Positions 1 to 7,682 of a DNA stretch of 64,000 nt are shown one piece after another. Source of the DNA: Verrucomicrobiota bacterium (GTDB taxonomy: Bacteria; Verrucomicrobiota; Verrucomicrobiia; Verrucomicrobiales; Verrucomicrobiaceae). The stretch spans positions 62,001 through 126,000 of the forward strand of contig JAFLEI010000001.1 of the NCBI GenBank assembly GCA_017301975.1, written 5' to 3'. The notes beneath the pieces were generated by a model, which was given only the letters and a program-made list of their open reading frames with translations, had not been told where the DNA came from and made no database searches. How positions within the stretch are numbered: position 1 is the first letter of the stretch; every line of letters begins with the position of its first letter. The translations under genes were made by a program, and so were the position numbers.

Positions 1-1230
1 GAGCAGCGTTTCTCCCTCTTTGGACTGATAGATAATCTCGGGGTAGAGCAGGCGATTGTCCTGCCAGCGGGCCACGCCGATGGACTGCTCTCCGGGGCTG
101 AGCAGCACAAGCTCGGCTTTCTTGTCACCATCCACATCAGCGACGGCCAGGGACTCGACACCGCTGAGGATGGGAAACTCGCGCCCCTCCTTGAAGGTTC
201 CGACGGCGCTGCCTTGGAACAGCCAGGCACGTGCGGCTTTGGGCTCAGACATGATGACATCGGGATGTCCGTCTCCGGTGAGATCACCATAGGCCACAGC
301 CCCGCTTTTGGATTCCGTGGGCGGCATGGCGTAGCGGATGGTCGCGGCGCGGTCGGCGTCAGGTTCGGCGGCGCCTTGCGTGAGTCTCGCGACTTCCACC
401 ATATTCGTTTCGTCCTGAATCCAAGCCACGCCGGTTTTGCCGCCACCCAGACGGATGGCATGGAGCCAGTGGCGTGCGGCGGGGATTTCGAGCCGCCATT
501 CCTCGCCAAAGGTGGTGCCTTCGTGCTGCAGGCGGACGAGCAGCGCATCCCCATCCGGGGCGGTGTAAAAAAGGTCGGCACGCCCGTCGCCATTGAGATC
601 GGTGCTGTTCAGTCCCGCGCAGCCGCCTTCGCCCAGGGCGTAGTTCTGCGGCTCCGCCCATTCGCCAGGCCGGGTCTGCAGCAGCACCATCAAACGCGTG
701 CCGGTGAGCAGGGCGATGTCATCGCGGCCGTCTCCGTTCAAATCATGAACCGCCAGCACTTCGGTGTCGTCTGCCGTGGAATCGAGGGTGAATTCACGCT
801 TCGCAGCCCACGCTCCTTTGGCGTCCTGCATGCGCAGCACGAGTTTGTCCTCGTCCGTGATGAAGACGATGTCTTTCTTCTTGTCGCCATTCCAGTCTCC
901 CACCGCCAGGGCAAGCGCGCCATGGCCGATGACGAGTGGCTGTTTGTCAAAGCGGGACACTTCCAGGACCGGATTCCACCGATCTGCGCGGGCGGACTTT
1001 TCGGGAGCCCCGGCCGCCACGCCATCCTTGCGCTGCAGGAGAAACTCGATGCGCGCGCGTGAAGCGTTGATGATGGCGAGGTCCGTCAGACCATCGCCAT
1101 TGAAGTCAGCGGCACGCGGGCTGGCGGTGTTCCAGTCGAGCTTCACGATCTCCGGGCCGTCGAAATACAGTGCGGGCTTGTCGGCAAGGGCGCTGGTTGC
1201 AAGGAGAAACGGCAGGAGGGCGAGACGCAT
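1..1230 (-). CDS. Secreted FG-GAP/VCBS-repeat protein (C-terminus beyond window)
   Basis: The frame opens at an ATG at 1228-1230 on the minus strand and stays open past base 1, so about 410 codons are present and the C-terminus is missing. Residues 1-16 form a signal peptide ending ATSALA. After it come recurring Asp/Asn-Gly-Asp blades typical of FG-GAP/VCBS beta-propellers: FNGDGLTDL (about residue 40), WNGDKKKD (112), LNGDGRDD (163), LNGDGRADL (213), LTGDGHPD (316) and VDGDKKAE (362). Such proteins are exported and bind calcium in the blade loops; the ligand is unknown. The gene follows the 610-residue secreted protein on the same strand with a 23 bp gap, so co-transcription is likely. Confidence 0.8.
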   Translation of the reverse strand, partial: MRLALLPFLLATSALADKPALYFDGPEIVKLDWNTASPRAADFNGDGLTDLAIINASRARIEFLLQRKDGVAAGAPEKSARADRWNPVLEVSRFDKQPLVIGHGALALAVGDWNGDKKKDIVFITDEDKLVLRMQDAKGAWAAKREFTLDSTADDTEVLAVHDLNGDGRDDIALLTGTRLMVLLQTRPGEWAEPQNYALGEGGCAGLNSTDLNGDGRADLFYTAPDGDALLVRLQHEGTTFGEEWRLEIPAARHWLHAIRLGGGKTGVAWIQDETNMVEVARLTQGAAEPDADRAATIRYAMPPTESKSGAVAYGDLTGDGHPDVIMSEPKAARAWLFQGSAVGTFKEGREFPILSGVESLAVADVDGDKKAELVLLSPGEQSIGVARWQDNRLLYPEIIYQSKEGETLL

Positions 1231-1253
1231 GGCGTGCGGTGAAGGTGGGAAGC

Positions 1254-3086
1254 TTACTTGGCCTCGACGGGAGTAGTCAGGTAGTGAACCTGAATGGCGT
1301 CCGGGTGGGAGTAGCTGGCGCTAAGCAGGCTGCCAAAATAGCGCTCAAAGGTCTCATTGGAAGGGCGTGCGCTGGAGTCAAACCAGCTGGTGGCAGCGCC
1401 GGCAGCGGCTTCTTCTGGCGCCAGGGCCTTCTTGCCAGGACCCTTCTTTTTCGCGGCTGTCTTGGCTTTGGCGCTGCCGGCCTTGCTTTCCAGCGTGGCG
1501 GCGGCGGTGGCGATCGTGTTCATCAGACGGCCTGCGTCCGTGACGCCGACGGCGTTGTAGTTTTTAGGAACGAGCGAGAGGAGGTTCTGCACATGCGGAT
1601 TGTCCCAGATGCTGGGGCCGGAGGGGCCCTTCATGCGGCCCAGAATCTTTTTGAGAGTGTCCTGCCCGCCGACGGAGATGAGCAGATACTTGCCCGTGTT
1701 GCAGTAGGCGACTTCGGTGGCGGCGTTGGAAGTCTGCGTGAGCTTGAGCGTGTTGATGGTGAAGCCAAGATAATCAGACTCTTCAAACGCACCAAATCCG
1801 GCGCCGACGAAACGTTTGAGTCCTTCGAGGACGCCGCCGAGCTTGTCGGCATCCTTGATCTTGAATCCCATGACCTGGCTTTCCTTGGTTCCATTGCCAT
1901 CCTGCACCTGGATGACCTCATCAGCCAGGCTGCCGAAAAGATCCTCACGGATCTTGAAGCCCATCTGGCTTTCATACTGGGGAATTTGCATCGTGACGAT
2001 CATCGCCATGGGGCCAAGTTTTCCAATCATTCCAAGGATCGAGTCGTAAACCGTGCCGAAGTCCACGCGTGAAACACTGGCGGTCAGGATGCCGGCAGGG
2101 ATGAAAGCCGGCAGCGTCACTTCATTGCCGCTGCCGCGCATCAGGGAGAGAAGTCCGGTGGGTTTTTCGGGATGCAGGATCGTCAGATCCATGCGTGACT
2201 CCGTGTCCGTCAGCTCTGCCGTGAGCGCGAATGCCTGCAGTTCCTGCGCGCCGAGCATGTCCATAAACATCTTGGGCTGGAAGTTCAAACCTCCGGCGTT
2301 GCCCTTGCCCTCCGCATTCTTTTTGGCTTCTGCTGCGGCAAGCGCCTGCTCGCCGAATTCAAGCAGTTTCACGCCGTTGAAGTAGATCAGCATGTCTCCG
2401 CCGCCGTTGGTCATCTGGCCGATGCGTGTGAGATGCTCGCGTGCGAGTCCGGGTGGATCACCGGCATTGTTCTTCAGGGCGCCGATCATGTATTCCATGA
2501 GGGCGCGGGTGTTTGCTTCGACCATCACATCGCCGACGACCGCCCAGGCCATGACCCAGGGCGCATCCTCAGCCTCCGACAATGCGGCGATCTGCACGCT
2601 CACGCCGCCGATGTCCTCCGTGCGGACCTTCAGGTCGGCGTTTTCTTTTTTCTTGGATTCCACTTCGGCGAGCTTGTGGGCCTCGATCTCCTTCTGCTTG
2701 CCGGCGATCTCACACAGCGAGACGTTGGGTGGGTTTTTGTCGAACTGGGCGAGGTCTCCGATCACCAGGTAGCTCACCAGCGCGCCGGGGTAGTCCTTGA
2801 GCGTGTCGTACATGCCGCTGCCATAGGTGTCCTTGAAAAACTTGTCCCAAGGAGCCTCGCCGTCTTTGCGCATGGGCGCCATCCAGCGCTTGGCCTCGTC
2901 ATCCTGCATGAACTTCGCGTAGCTGCTCTTGTCCCAGTCGGCGAGCAGCTCGGGGGTGTTCTTGATGGCGATGACACCCACGGTGTCCTTCGGCATGAGA
3001 TTGTACCATTGCTCCAACCGGTCGGCGGCGGAGGAGGGGAGGATGCTGGCAAGCAGCAGCGAAAAGAGGAGGGAGGCGCGTTTCAT
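1254..3086 (-). CDS. Secreted protein of unknown function, 610 aa
   Basis: The product begins MKRASLLFSLLLASILPSSA, a clear signal peptide, so it should be exported. The body is soluble and mixed alpha/beta, with no catalytic motif I recognise. A lysine- and alanine-rich low-complexity stretch (GSAKAKTAAKKKGPGKKA) lies near residues 540-560 and may be a linker. The repeated self-evaluating layout (GDVMVEANTRALMEYM, GKYLLISVGGQDTLKKIL) is reminiscent of DUF3352-like proteins of Verrucomicrobia and Planctomycetes, but this is only an impression. It lies upstream of the FG-GAP repeat gene on the same strand and probably shares its transcript. Confidence 0.7.
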   Translation of the reverse strand: MKRASLLFSLLLASILPSSAADRLEQWYNLMPKDTVGVIAIKNTPELLADWDKSSYAKFMQDDEAKRWMAPMRKDGEAPWDKFFKDTYGSGMYDTLKDYPGALVSYLVIGDLAQFDKNPPNVSLCEIAGKQKEIEAHKLAEVESKKKENADLKVRTEDIGGVSVQIAALSEAEDAPWVMAWAVVGDVMVEANTRALMEYMIGALKNNAGDPPGLAREHLTRIGQMTNGGGDMLIYFNGVKLLEFGEQALAAAEAKKNAEGKGNAGGLNFQPKMFMDMLGAQELQAFALTAELTDTESRMDLTILHPEKPTGLLSLMRGSGNEVTLPAFIPAGILTASVSRVDFGTVYDSILGMIGKLGPMAMIVTMQIPQYESQMGFKIREDLFGSLADEVIQVQDGNGTKESQVMGFKIKDADKLGGVLEGLKRFVGAGFGAFEESDYLGFTINTLKLTQTSNAATEVAYCNTGKYLLISVGGQDTLKKILGRMKGPSGPSIWDNPHVQNLLSLVPKNYNAVGVTDAGRLMNTIATAAATLESKAGSAKAKTAAKKKGPGKKALAPEEAAAGAATSWFDSSARPSNETFERYFGSLLSASYSHPDAIQVHYLTTPVEAK

Positions 3087-3129
3087 AGAATGGGGGGTAA
3101 TAAGGCGGGTGATACCAGGTGCAGAAAAA

Positions 3130-4101
3130 TCAGCCGCCTGTGGTTACAGTTTCCGGCTTTATTTTTTCTTCGGGAGGTGCCGGTGGGGAAAGGTAGCGGA
3201 AGCCGCTGTTCGGGTTGCGCGGGTCAAAGGCGAAGGCCTCGCGATTTTTCAAAAAGAGCTTCAGCACGTTGGAGGGAATGGAAAACCCCAGGCCCTCCAC
3301 ACCCACCCCGGCGGCCTTCATGTTGTTCACGCCCACGACCTCGCCGCGTGCGTTGAAGAGCGGCCCGCCGGAGTTGCCGGGGTTGATCTGCGTCGTGCTT
3401 TGAATGTACCAGCGGCCCCCGCTCTCACGCGCACGAATGCTGACGATGCCCTTCGACACCGAACGTTCCAGCCCCAGCGGACTGCCGATGGCAAACACAT
3501 CCTGCCCCTGGGTGAGTGCATCGGAGTCGCCGATGGGGACGAAAGGCAGGTGATTTACGGCTTCGTCGTCGATCTGCAGGATGGCGAGATCGAGGAAGCC
3601 GTTCATGGCGATGATCTTCACCTTCGTAAACTGCTGCTTCTCCAAGCCGTCAGGCTTTTTGCGGTACACCACCACGGTGATCTCACGCTCGCCGGCGATG
3701 ACGTGCTGGTTGGTGATGACATAGCCGAGCTTGTTGATGATGAACCCGGAGCCAAGGCCGGAGGCTGTCTGGATCTGCACCACCGACTCCGCCACGCGCT
3801 GGACGTTCTTTTCCACCGTCATGGCCTCGCGTGAGGGCTCCACGTAATAGATGTCCTCCCCCTGCACGGCGGCGGTTTTGGCGGCTGAGGTGCCGGCTTT
3901 TTCAAAGAGAGAAATCTCCGAGCGCGGCACGGTGAGGACGGCATGTCCGAGATCCAGCACGATGGCGTCCTCGCGGTCCTTGAGCACCTCTCCCCGCAGT
4001 TCGGCTCCATTTTTGAGCACGATCTTGACGTTTTCCGCCGACAATGGCGAGGCTGCAAAGCAGGCCGCCACCAGAATTCCGAAGCTCAGGTTCTTTCGCA
4101 T
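3130..4101 (-). CDS. S1C trypsin-like serine protease with N-terminal Sm/SH3-like domain
   Basis: This is an exported HtrA/DegP-class protease of 323 residues. The start is the ATG at 4101, which gives a signal peptide (MRKNLSFGILVAACFAASPL); the frame is open further upstream but that part overlaps the divergent glycosylase gene. A small beta-barrel-like segment (VKIVLKNGAELRGEVLKD) follows the signal. The catalytic triad is visible as His in TNQHVIAG, Asp in NGFLDLAIL and Ser in NPGNSGGPLF. No PDZ domain follows the protease, unlike DegP, so substrate recognition must differ. It probably acts in periplasmic protein quality control or processing. Confidence 0.85.
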   Translation of the reverse strand: MRKNLSFGILVAACFAASPLSAENVKIVLKNGAELRGEVLKDREDAIVLDLGHAVLTVPRSEISLFEKAGTSAAKTAAVQGEDIYYVEPSREAMTVEKNVQRVAESVVQIQTASGLGSGFIINKLGYVITNQHVIAGEREITVVVYRKKPDGLEKQQFTKVKIIAMNGFLDLAILQIDDEAVNHLPFVPIGDSDALTQGQDVFAIGSPLGLERSVSKGIVSIRARESGGRWYIQSTTQINPGNSGGPLFNARGEVVGVNNMKAAGVGVEGLGFSIPSNVLKLFLKNREAFAFDPRNPNSGFRYLSPPAPPEEKIKPETVTTGG

Positions 4102-4191
4102 CACGGATGGAAACTCTAGCGGACGAGTTTGAGGATACGAGTTCTTTTTGCACATCTTGACTCTGCGAACCTCCACGCATCTCATGCAGCG

Positions 4192-4917
4192 ATGCCCGCC
4201 ACCGCTCTCATTTCCGCCGCCCAGACCCTGCGTGAAAACCTGCGCCCGCTGCGTTTTGCCGCTCCGGTCGAGTACGTCTATCAGCCGCTCGACTACGCCT
4301 GGGCGCCGCATGAGGCCTACCTGCGCCGCTTTGGCAGCACTCGCAAAAAAGTCGTTCTGGTGGGGATGAACCCAGGCCCCTTTGGCATGACGCAGACCGG
4401 CGTTCCCTTCGGTGAAATCGCTGCCGTGCGTGACTGGATGGGCATCCGCGAGCCCGTGGGCAAACCGGAGCGCGAACATCCGAAGCGTCCCGTGGTCGGC
4501 TTTGACTGCACGAATTCCGAAGTCAGCGGCAGACGCTTGTGGGGGCTGTTTGCCCAGCGCTTCGGCAAAGCGGAGGCTTTCTTCAAAGACCACTTCGTCG
4601 CCAATTACTGCCCGCTGGTGTTCGTCGAGGCCAGCGGCCGCAATCACACGCCGGACAAGCTCCCCGCCGCCGAGACCACGGCCATGGAGGCCGCCTGCGA
4701 TCTGCATCTTCAGGCCGTCATTGCTGCCCTGCAGCCTGAATGGGTGATCGGCGTGGGCGCCTTCGCCGAAGAGCGCGCGAATCGTGCGAAGGAAGCCATG
4801 AAGGGCCGTTTCAAAACCGGCCGGGTGCTGCATCCCAGCCCCGCCAGCCCCGCCGCGAATCGTGATTGGGCTGGTGCGGCCACCAAGCAGCTCGTGAAGC
4901 TGGGCGTGTGGGAGTGA
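4192..4917 (+). CDS. SMUG1-like uracil-DNA glycosylase
   Basis: The product (241 residues from the ATG at 4192) resembles single-strand-selective monofunctional uracil-DNA glycosylase, which removes uracil and oxidised pyrimidines from DNA in base-excision repair. The family motifs are present: VGMNPGPFGM (water-activating Asn) with TGVPFG at residues about 57-75, and the DNA-intercalating motif HPSPASP near the C-terminus. The start at 4192 is preferred to the upstream in-frame ATG at 4129 because 4129 lies within 30 bp of the divergent protease start and adds a non-conserved leader. SMUG1 is common in animals and patchy in bacteria, including Verrucomicrobia. Confidence 0.85.
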   Translation: MPATALISAAQTLRENLRPLRFAAPVEYVYQPLDYAWAPHEAYLRRFGSTRKKVVLVGMNPGPFGMTQTGVPFGEIAAVRDWMGIREPVGKPEREHPKRPVVGFDCTNSEVSGRRLWGLFAQRFGKAEAFFKDHFVANYCPLVFVEASGRNHTPDKLPAAETTAMEAACDLHLQAVIAALQPEWVIGVGAFAEERANRAKEAMKGRFKTGRVLHPSPASPAANRDWAGAATKQLVKLGVWE

Positions 4918-5013
4918 GGCTCCTCGTGCCCAGTCCGACCAAGGCGCCTGGCACCATTCGGGTCTCGCTCAACGCTTGCCGCGCGCAAAAACATCGCCTA
5001 TTCCTCAGGCCTT

Positions 5014-5343
5014 ATGTCAGCCATCCCCGCCGAATTTCCTGGAGTCACCGCCGTCACAAAAGCGAACGTCTATTTTGACGGCAAAGTCGTCAGCCACAGC
5101 ATCTTGTTTCCTGATGGCAGCAAGAAAACCCTGGGCCTCATCTATCCAGGCGATTTTCATTTCGGTACCGCAAAGGCCGAGCGCATGGAGATTGTGGCCG
5201 GTGACTGCGTCGTGAAGCTCGACGGCAGCGAAGCCAAAAGCACTTTCACGGGCGGCCAGTTCTTCGATGTTCCCGCAAACAGCGGCTTTGACATCACGGT
5301 CAGCTCCGGCATTTGCGAATATATCTGCTCGTTCCTGGATTGA
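5014..5343 (+). CDS. ppnP: Pyrimidine/purine nucleoside phosphorylase PpnP (DUF1255)
   Basis: This 109-residue cupin-fold protein matches the PpnP family, which phosphorolyses several ribonucleosides to free base and ribose 1-phosphate. Recognisable signatures are ANVYFDGKVVSHSI near the start, the central LIYPGDFHFGTAKAERMEIV block, the VPANSGFDI segment and the terminal CEYICSFL, which parallel the shorter E. coli protein of about 94 residues. It stands alone in orientation with the glycosylase upstream and kup downstream. The nucleoside link to the glycosylase is suggestive only. Confidence 0.85.
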   Translation: MSAIPAEFPGVTAVTKANVYFDGKVVSHSILFPDGSKKTLGLIYPGDFHFGTAKAERMEIVAGDCVVKLDGSEAKSTFTGGQFFDVPANSGFDITVSSGICEYICSFLD

Positions 5344-5368
5344 TCCGGCCACATCGGTCGGGCGGTCT

Positions 5369-5391
5369 CTTCACACATTCTTAACTCCGCC
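5369..5391 (+). promoter_or_regulatory. Putative KdpE-binding box upstream of kup
   Basis: A T-rich run followed by a CC-rich end (CTTCACACATTCTTAACTCC) sits about 55-75 bp before the kup start. It aligns with similar motifs at 7398 and 16491 before the kdp genes. The E. coli kdpFABC KdpE site, as I remember it, has the same T-rich then ACACCCCGCC layout. Binding is inferred. Confidence 0.5.
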
Positions 5392-5443
5392 CTCAGGGGC
5401 GTTCACTGGAGGCTGGAGAGTTTCCACTGATCATCACGCCGTC

Positions 5444-7390
5444 ATGAATGACACAACAGACAAGACCGGCCATCCCAAGCTTTCCACGACGACCCTCGTC
5501 ATTGCGGCGCTGGGGGTGGTCTTCGGCGACATCGGCACCAGCCCGATCTACACCCTCAAGGAATGTTTCAGTCCGCAAAGCCCCCATCACGTCATTGCGA
5601 CGCATGACAATCTGCTGGGGGTCGTGTCGCTGGTGCTGTGGGCGCTGATCGTGCTCATCTGCGTCAAATATCTCGTCTTCATTCTGCGTGCGGACAACAA
5701 AGGGGAGGGCGGCGTGCTCTCGCTGATGGCGCTCGCCTCGCATGGCATGTCGGAGGCATTGAAACGCCGCACGGTGATCGTGCTGTTCGGCCTGTTTGGC
5801 GCGGCGTTGTTGTTCGGAGATGGCATCATCACTCCGGCCATTTCGGTGCTCAGCGCCGTGGAAGGTCTGAAGGATGGCGGGTTGCTTGGCAAGCCGCCGA
5901 CGGAATTGGGTGAGGCATTGCGGTGGGATGTGCACATGGAGTGGCTCATCATGGGCATCACCATCGTGATTCTCATTGTGCTGTTTTCAGTTCAGTTTCT
6001 TGGCACGGCCAAAATGGGACGCTTTTTTGGTCCCATCACCGGCCTTTGGTTTGTGACACTTGCGGTGCTCGGTGTGACGCACTTGATTCAGGAGCCGGGA
6101 ATCCTCGCGGCTTTCAACCCCTGGCACGGCTGGCACTTTTTGACCATCGGCGGCCACAAGTCGTTTGTGATTCTGGGCAGTGTGTTTCTGGCCGTCACCG
6201 GCGGTGAGGCGCTGTATGCGGACATGGGCCATTTTGGCGCCGGGCCCATTCGTCGCGGCTGGTTTTCGCTCGTGCTGCCGGCGCTGGCATTGAACTACCT
6301 CGGGCAGGGGGCGATGCTCATGCAGCACCCGGATCTGGCGCACGCGCCTTTCTTCCAAATGGCCCCCGCGTGGGCCGCACTGCCGCTCGTGCTGCTGGCC
6401 ACGGCTGCGACGGTGATCGCCTCCCAGGCGCTCATCACCGGCACCTACTCGCTCACGCTCAGCGCGGTGCAGTTGGGTTATTTGCCGCGCCTCAGCATCC
6501 GTCACACATCGGAGCATGCCCAGGGCCAGATTTATATTCCGCTGGTGAACTGGGTCCTCATGCTGGCATGCCTCACCCTGGTGCTGGCCTTTCGGAATTC
6601 GACGAATCTCGCAGCCGCGTATGGCGTGGCCGTGACGATGACCATGCTCATCACCACCTTCCTGTTTTATTTTGCCGCGCGTCATCTGTGGCACTGGTCG
6701 CTTTTGAAGACTCTGCCGCTGTGCCTCCTCTTTGCCGCGATCGAGATAGCTTTCCTCAGCGCCAACCTCGTGAAGTTCTTCGACGGCGGCTGGTTCCCGC
6801 TCGTGGTCGGCGTGATCATTTTCACACTCATGACGACATGGGCCACGGGCCGCCGCCTGGTGCGGGCATCGATGGAGAAAAGCGCGCTCAGCCAGGAAAC
6901 GCTCTGCCAGAGCATCAAACGCAGCCCGCCGGTCACCGTGCCCGGCACCGCCATCTTCATGACGAGCACCAGCGGGCGCGCGCCCATCGCCCTGCTGCAC
7001 AGTTTGAAACACTACCGGGCCATCCATGAGCGCGTCATCTTCATGACTTTGATCACCGAGGACGAGCCCTGGGTGCCGCCGGGCCGCCGTGTAGAAGTCG
7101 AAAAAATTGCTGAAGGTTTCTGGCGTGTGACCGGCCGCTTTGGCTTCATGCAGAAGCCCGATGTGCCGCGCCTGCTGCGCCAATGTTCCAATCAAGATCT
7201 GGAAGTCTCGGCGGAGAAAGCGACCTTCTTCCTAGGTCGAGAAATCATCGTTCCAAGTCCGAAGCCGGGCATGGTGAGATGGCGCGAGCACATCTTCGCT
7301 TTCGCCAGCAAGCTGGCGCAGCAGCCCGCCACGTACTTCCAGATTCCCGTGGGCCGGGTGATCGAACTGGGGCAGCAGGTAGAGATTTAA
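5444..7390 (+). CDS. kup: Kup-type low-affinity potassium transporter
   Basis: This is a 648-residue inner-membrane K+/H+ symporter of the KUP/HAK family, close to the usual length of about 620-650. The ATG at 5444 gives the typical start, with LVIAALGVVFGDIGTSPIYT at residues about 17-36, the family hallmark. About twelve membrane segments follow, including GDGIITPAISVLSAVEG and GGEALYADMGHFG, and then a cytoplasmic C-terminal domain from about residue 480. The upstream open frame is not needed. It is directly followed by the kdp operon and preceded by a KdpE-like box, so the constitutive-type and high-affinity potassium systems are physically linked here. Confidence 0.95.
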   Translation: MNDTTDKTGHPKLSTTTLVIAALGVVFGDIGTSPIYTLKECFSPQSPHHVIATHDNLLGVVSLVLWALIVLICVKYLVFILRADNKGEGGVLSLMALASHGMSEALKRRTVIVLFGLFGAALLFGDGIITPAISVLSAVEGLKDGGLLGKPPTELGEALRWDVHMEWLIMGITIVILIVLFSVQFLGTAKMGRFFGPITGLWFVTLAVLGVTHLIQEPGILAAFNPWHGWHFLTIGGHKSFVILGSVFLAVTGGEALYADMGHFGAGPIRRGWFSLVLPALALNYLGQGAMLMQHPDLAHAPFFQMAPAWAALPLVLLATAATVIASQALITGTYSLTLSAVQLGYLPRLSIRHTSEHAQGQIYIPLVNWVLMLACLTLVLAFRNSTNLAAAYGVAVTMTMLITTFLFYFAARHLWHWSLLKTLPLCLLFAAIEIAFLSANLVKFFDGGWFPLVVGVIIFTLMTTWATGRRLVRASMEKSALSQETLCQSIKRSPPVTVPGTAIFMTSTSGRAPIALLHSLKHYRAIHERVIFMTLITEDEPWVPPGRRVEVEKIAEGFWRVTGRFGFMQKPDVPRLLRQCSNQDLEVSAEKATFFLGREIIVPSPKPGMVRWREHIFAFASKLAQQPATYFQIPVGRVIELGQQVEI

Positions 7391-7397
7391 GCCCCGC

Positions 7398-7419
7398 TTT
7401 TACGCCTTTTTGACGCCGC
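7398..7419 (+). promoter_or_regulatory. Putative KdpE-binding box upstream of kdp operon
   Basis: The sequence TTTTACGCCTTTTTGACGCC lies about 70-90 bp before the first small ORF of the kdp operon. It aligns base by base with the motif at 16491 (TTTTACACTTTCTTAACGCC) and with the one before kup. The position and T-rich/GCC layout fit a KdpE operator; this is inferred. Confidence 0.55.
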
Positions 7420-7489
7420 AAGCCCCGCCTTTAACTCGGCAGGATCGGAGGAGCAGGCATCTTGGCGGTGGAACAACATCCTCCACGGC

Positions 7490-7573
7490 ATGAACGATCT
7501 CATCTGCCTCGGCCTCACAGTGGCCTGCTTTATCCTCTGCGGCCTCTACGCCCGCGGCTGCGAAACCCTTTAA
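7490..7573 (+). CDS. 27-residue single-span membrane peptide upstream of kdpF
   Basis: A short frame encodes a peptide starting MNDLICLGLTVACFIL and ending YARGCETL. One hydrophobic helix spans residues 3-19, followed by a short charged tail. It ends 13 bp before kdpF and has the same length. I recall similar unannotated micro-ORFs (xxDLxxLxLTVAFF...RGCExL) before kdpF in other phyla, which supports a real gene. A role as an accessory subunit or stabiliser of the Kdp pump is inferred from position and size. Confidence 0.6.
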   Translation: MNDLICLGLTVACFILCGLYARGCETL

Positions 7574-7586
7574 CCAAACCCGCACC

Positions 7587-7670
7587 ATGGAAACAATCCT
7601 CGTCGGGCTCATCGCCCTCGCCCTGCTCGCCTACCTCATGGTGGCGATGCTGCGTCCGGAAAAATTCTAA
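7587..7670 (+). CDS. kdpF: KdpF, small subunit of the KdpFABC potassium pump
   Basis: This 27-residue peptide has one transmembrane helix (ILVGLIALALLAYLMVAML) and a short tail RPEKF, matching KdpF, which binds KdpA/KdpB and stabilises the complex in the inner membrane. It lies 12 bp before kdpA. There is no Shine-Dalgarno sequence; the start context is CACCATG. Confidence 0.85.
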   Translation: METILVGLIALALLAYLMVAMLRPEKF

Positions 7671-7682
7671 CTCAAACTGACC

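Noticed and set aside
214..1062. 282-codon plus-strand frame at the left edge
   Set aside because: It is a shadow of the minus-strand FG-GAP repeat gene, whose frame gives clear repeats and a signal peptide.
4102..4833. N-terminal extension of the S1C protease frame
   Set aside because: It overlaps the divergent SMUG1-like gene antisense, and the signal peptide begins at 4101.
5987..7195. 402-codon minus-strand frame inside kup
   Set aside because: It is antisense to the conserved Kup coding sequence and has no recognisable motif.
7391..7489. c-di-AMP (ydaO-type) riboswitch before the kdp operon
   Set aside because: I could not find the conserved stem pattern; the KdpE-like box explains regulation better.
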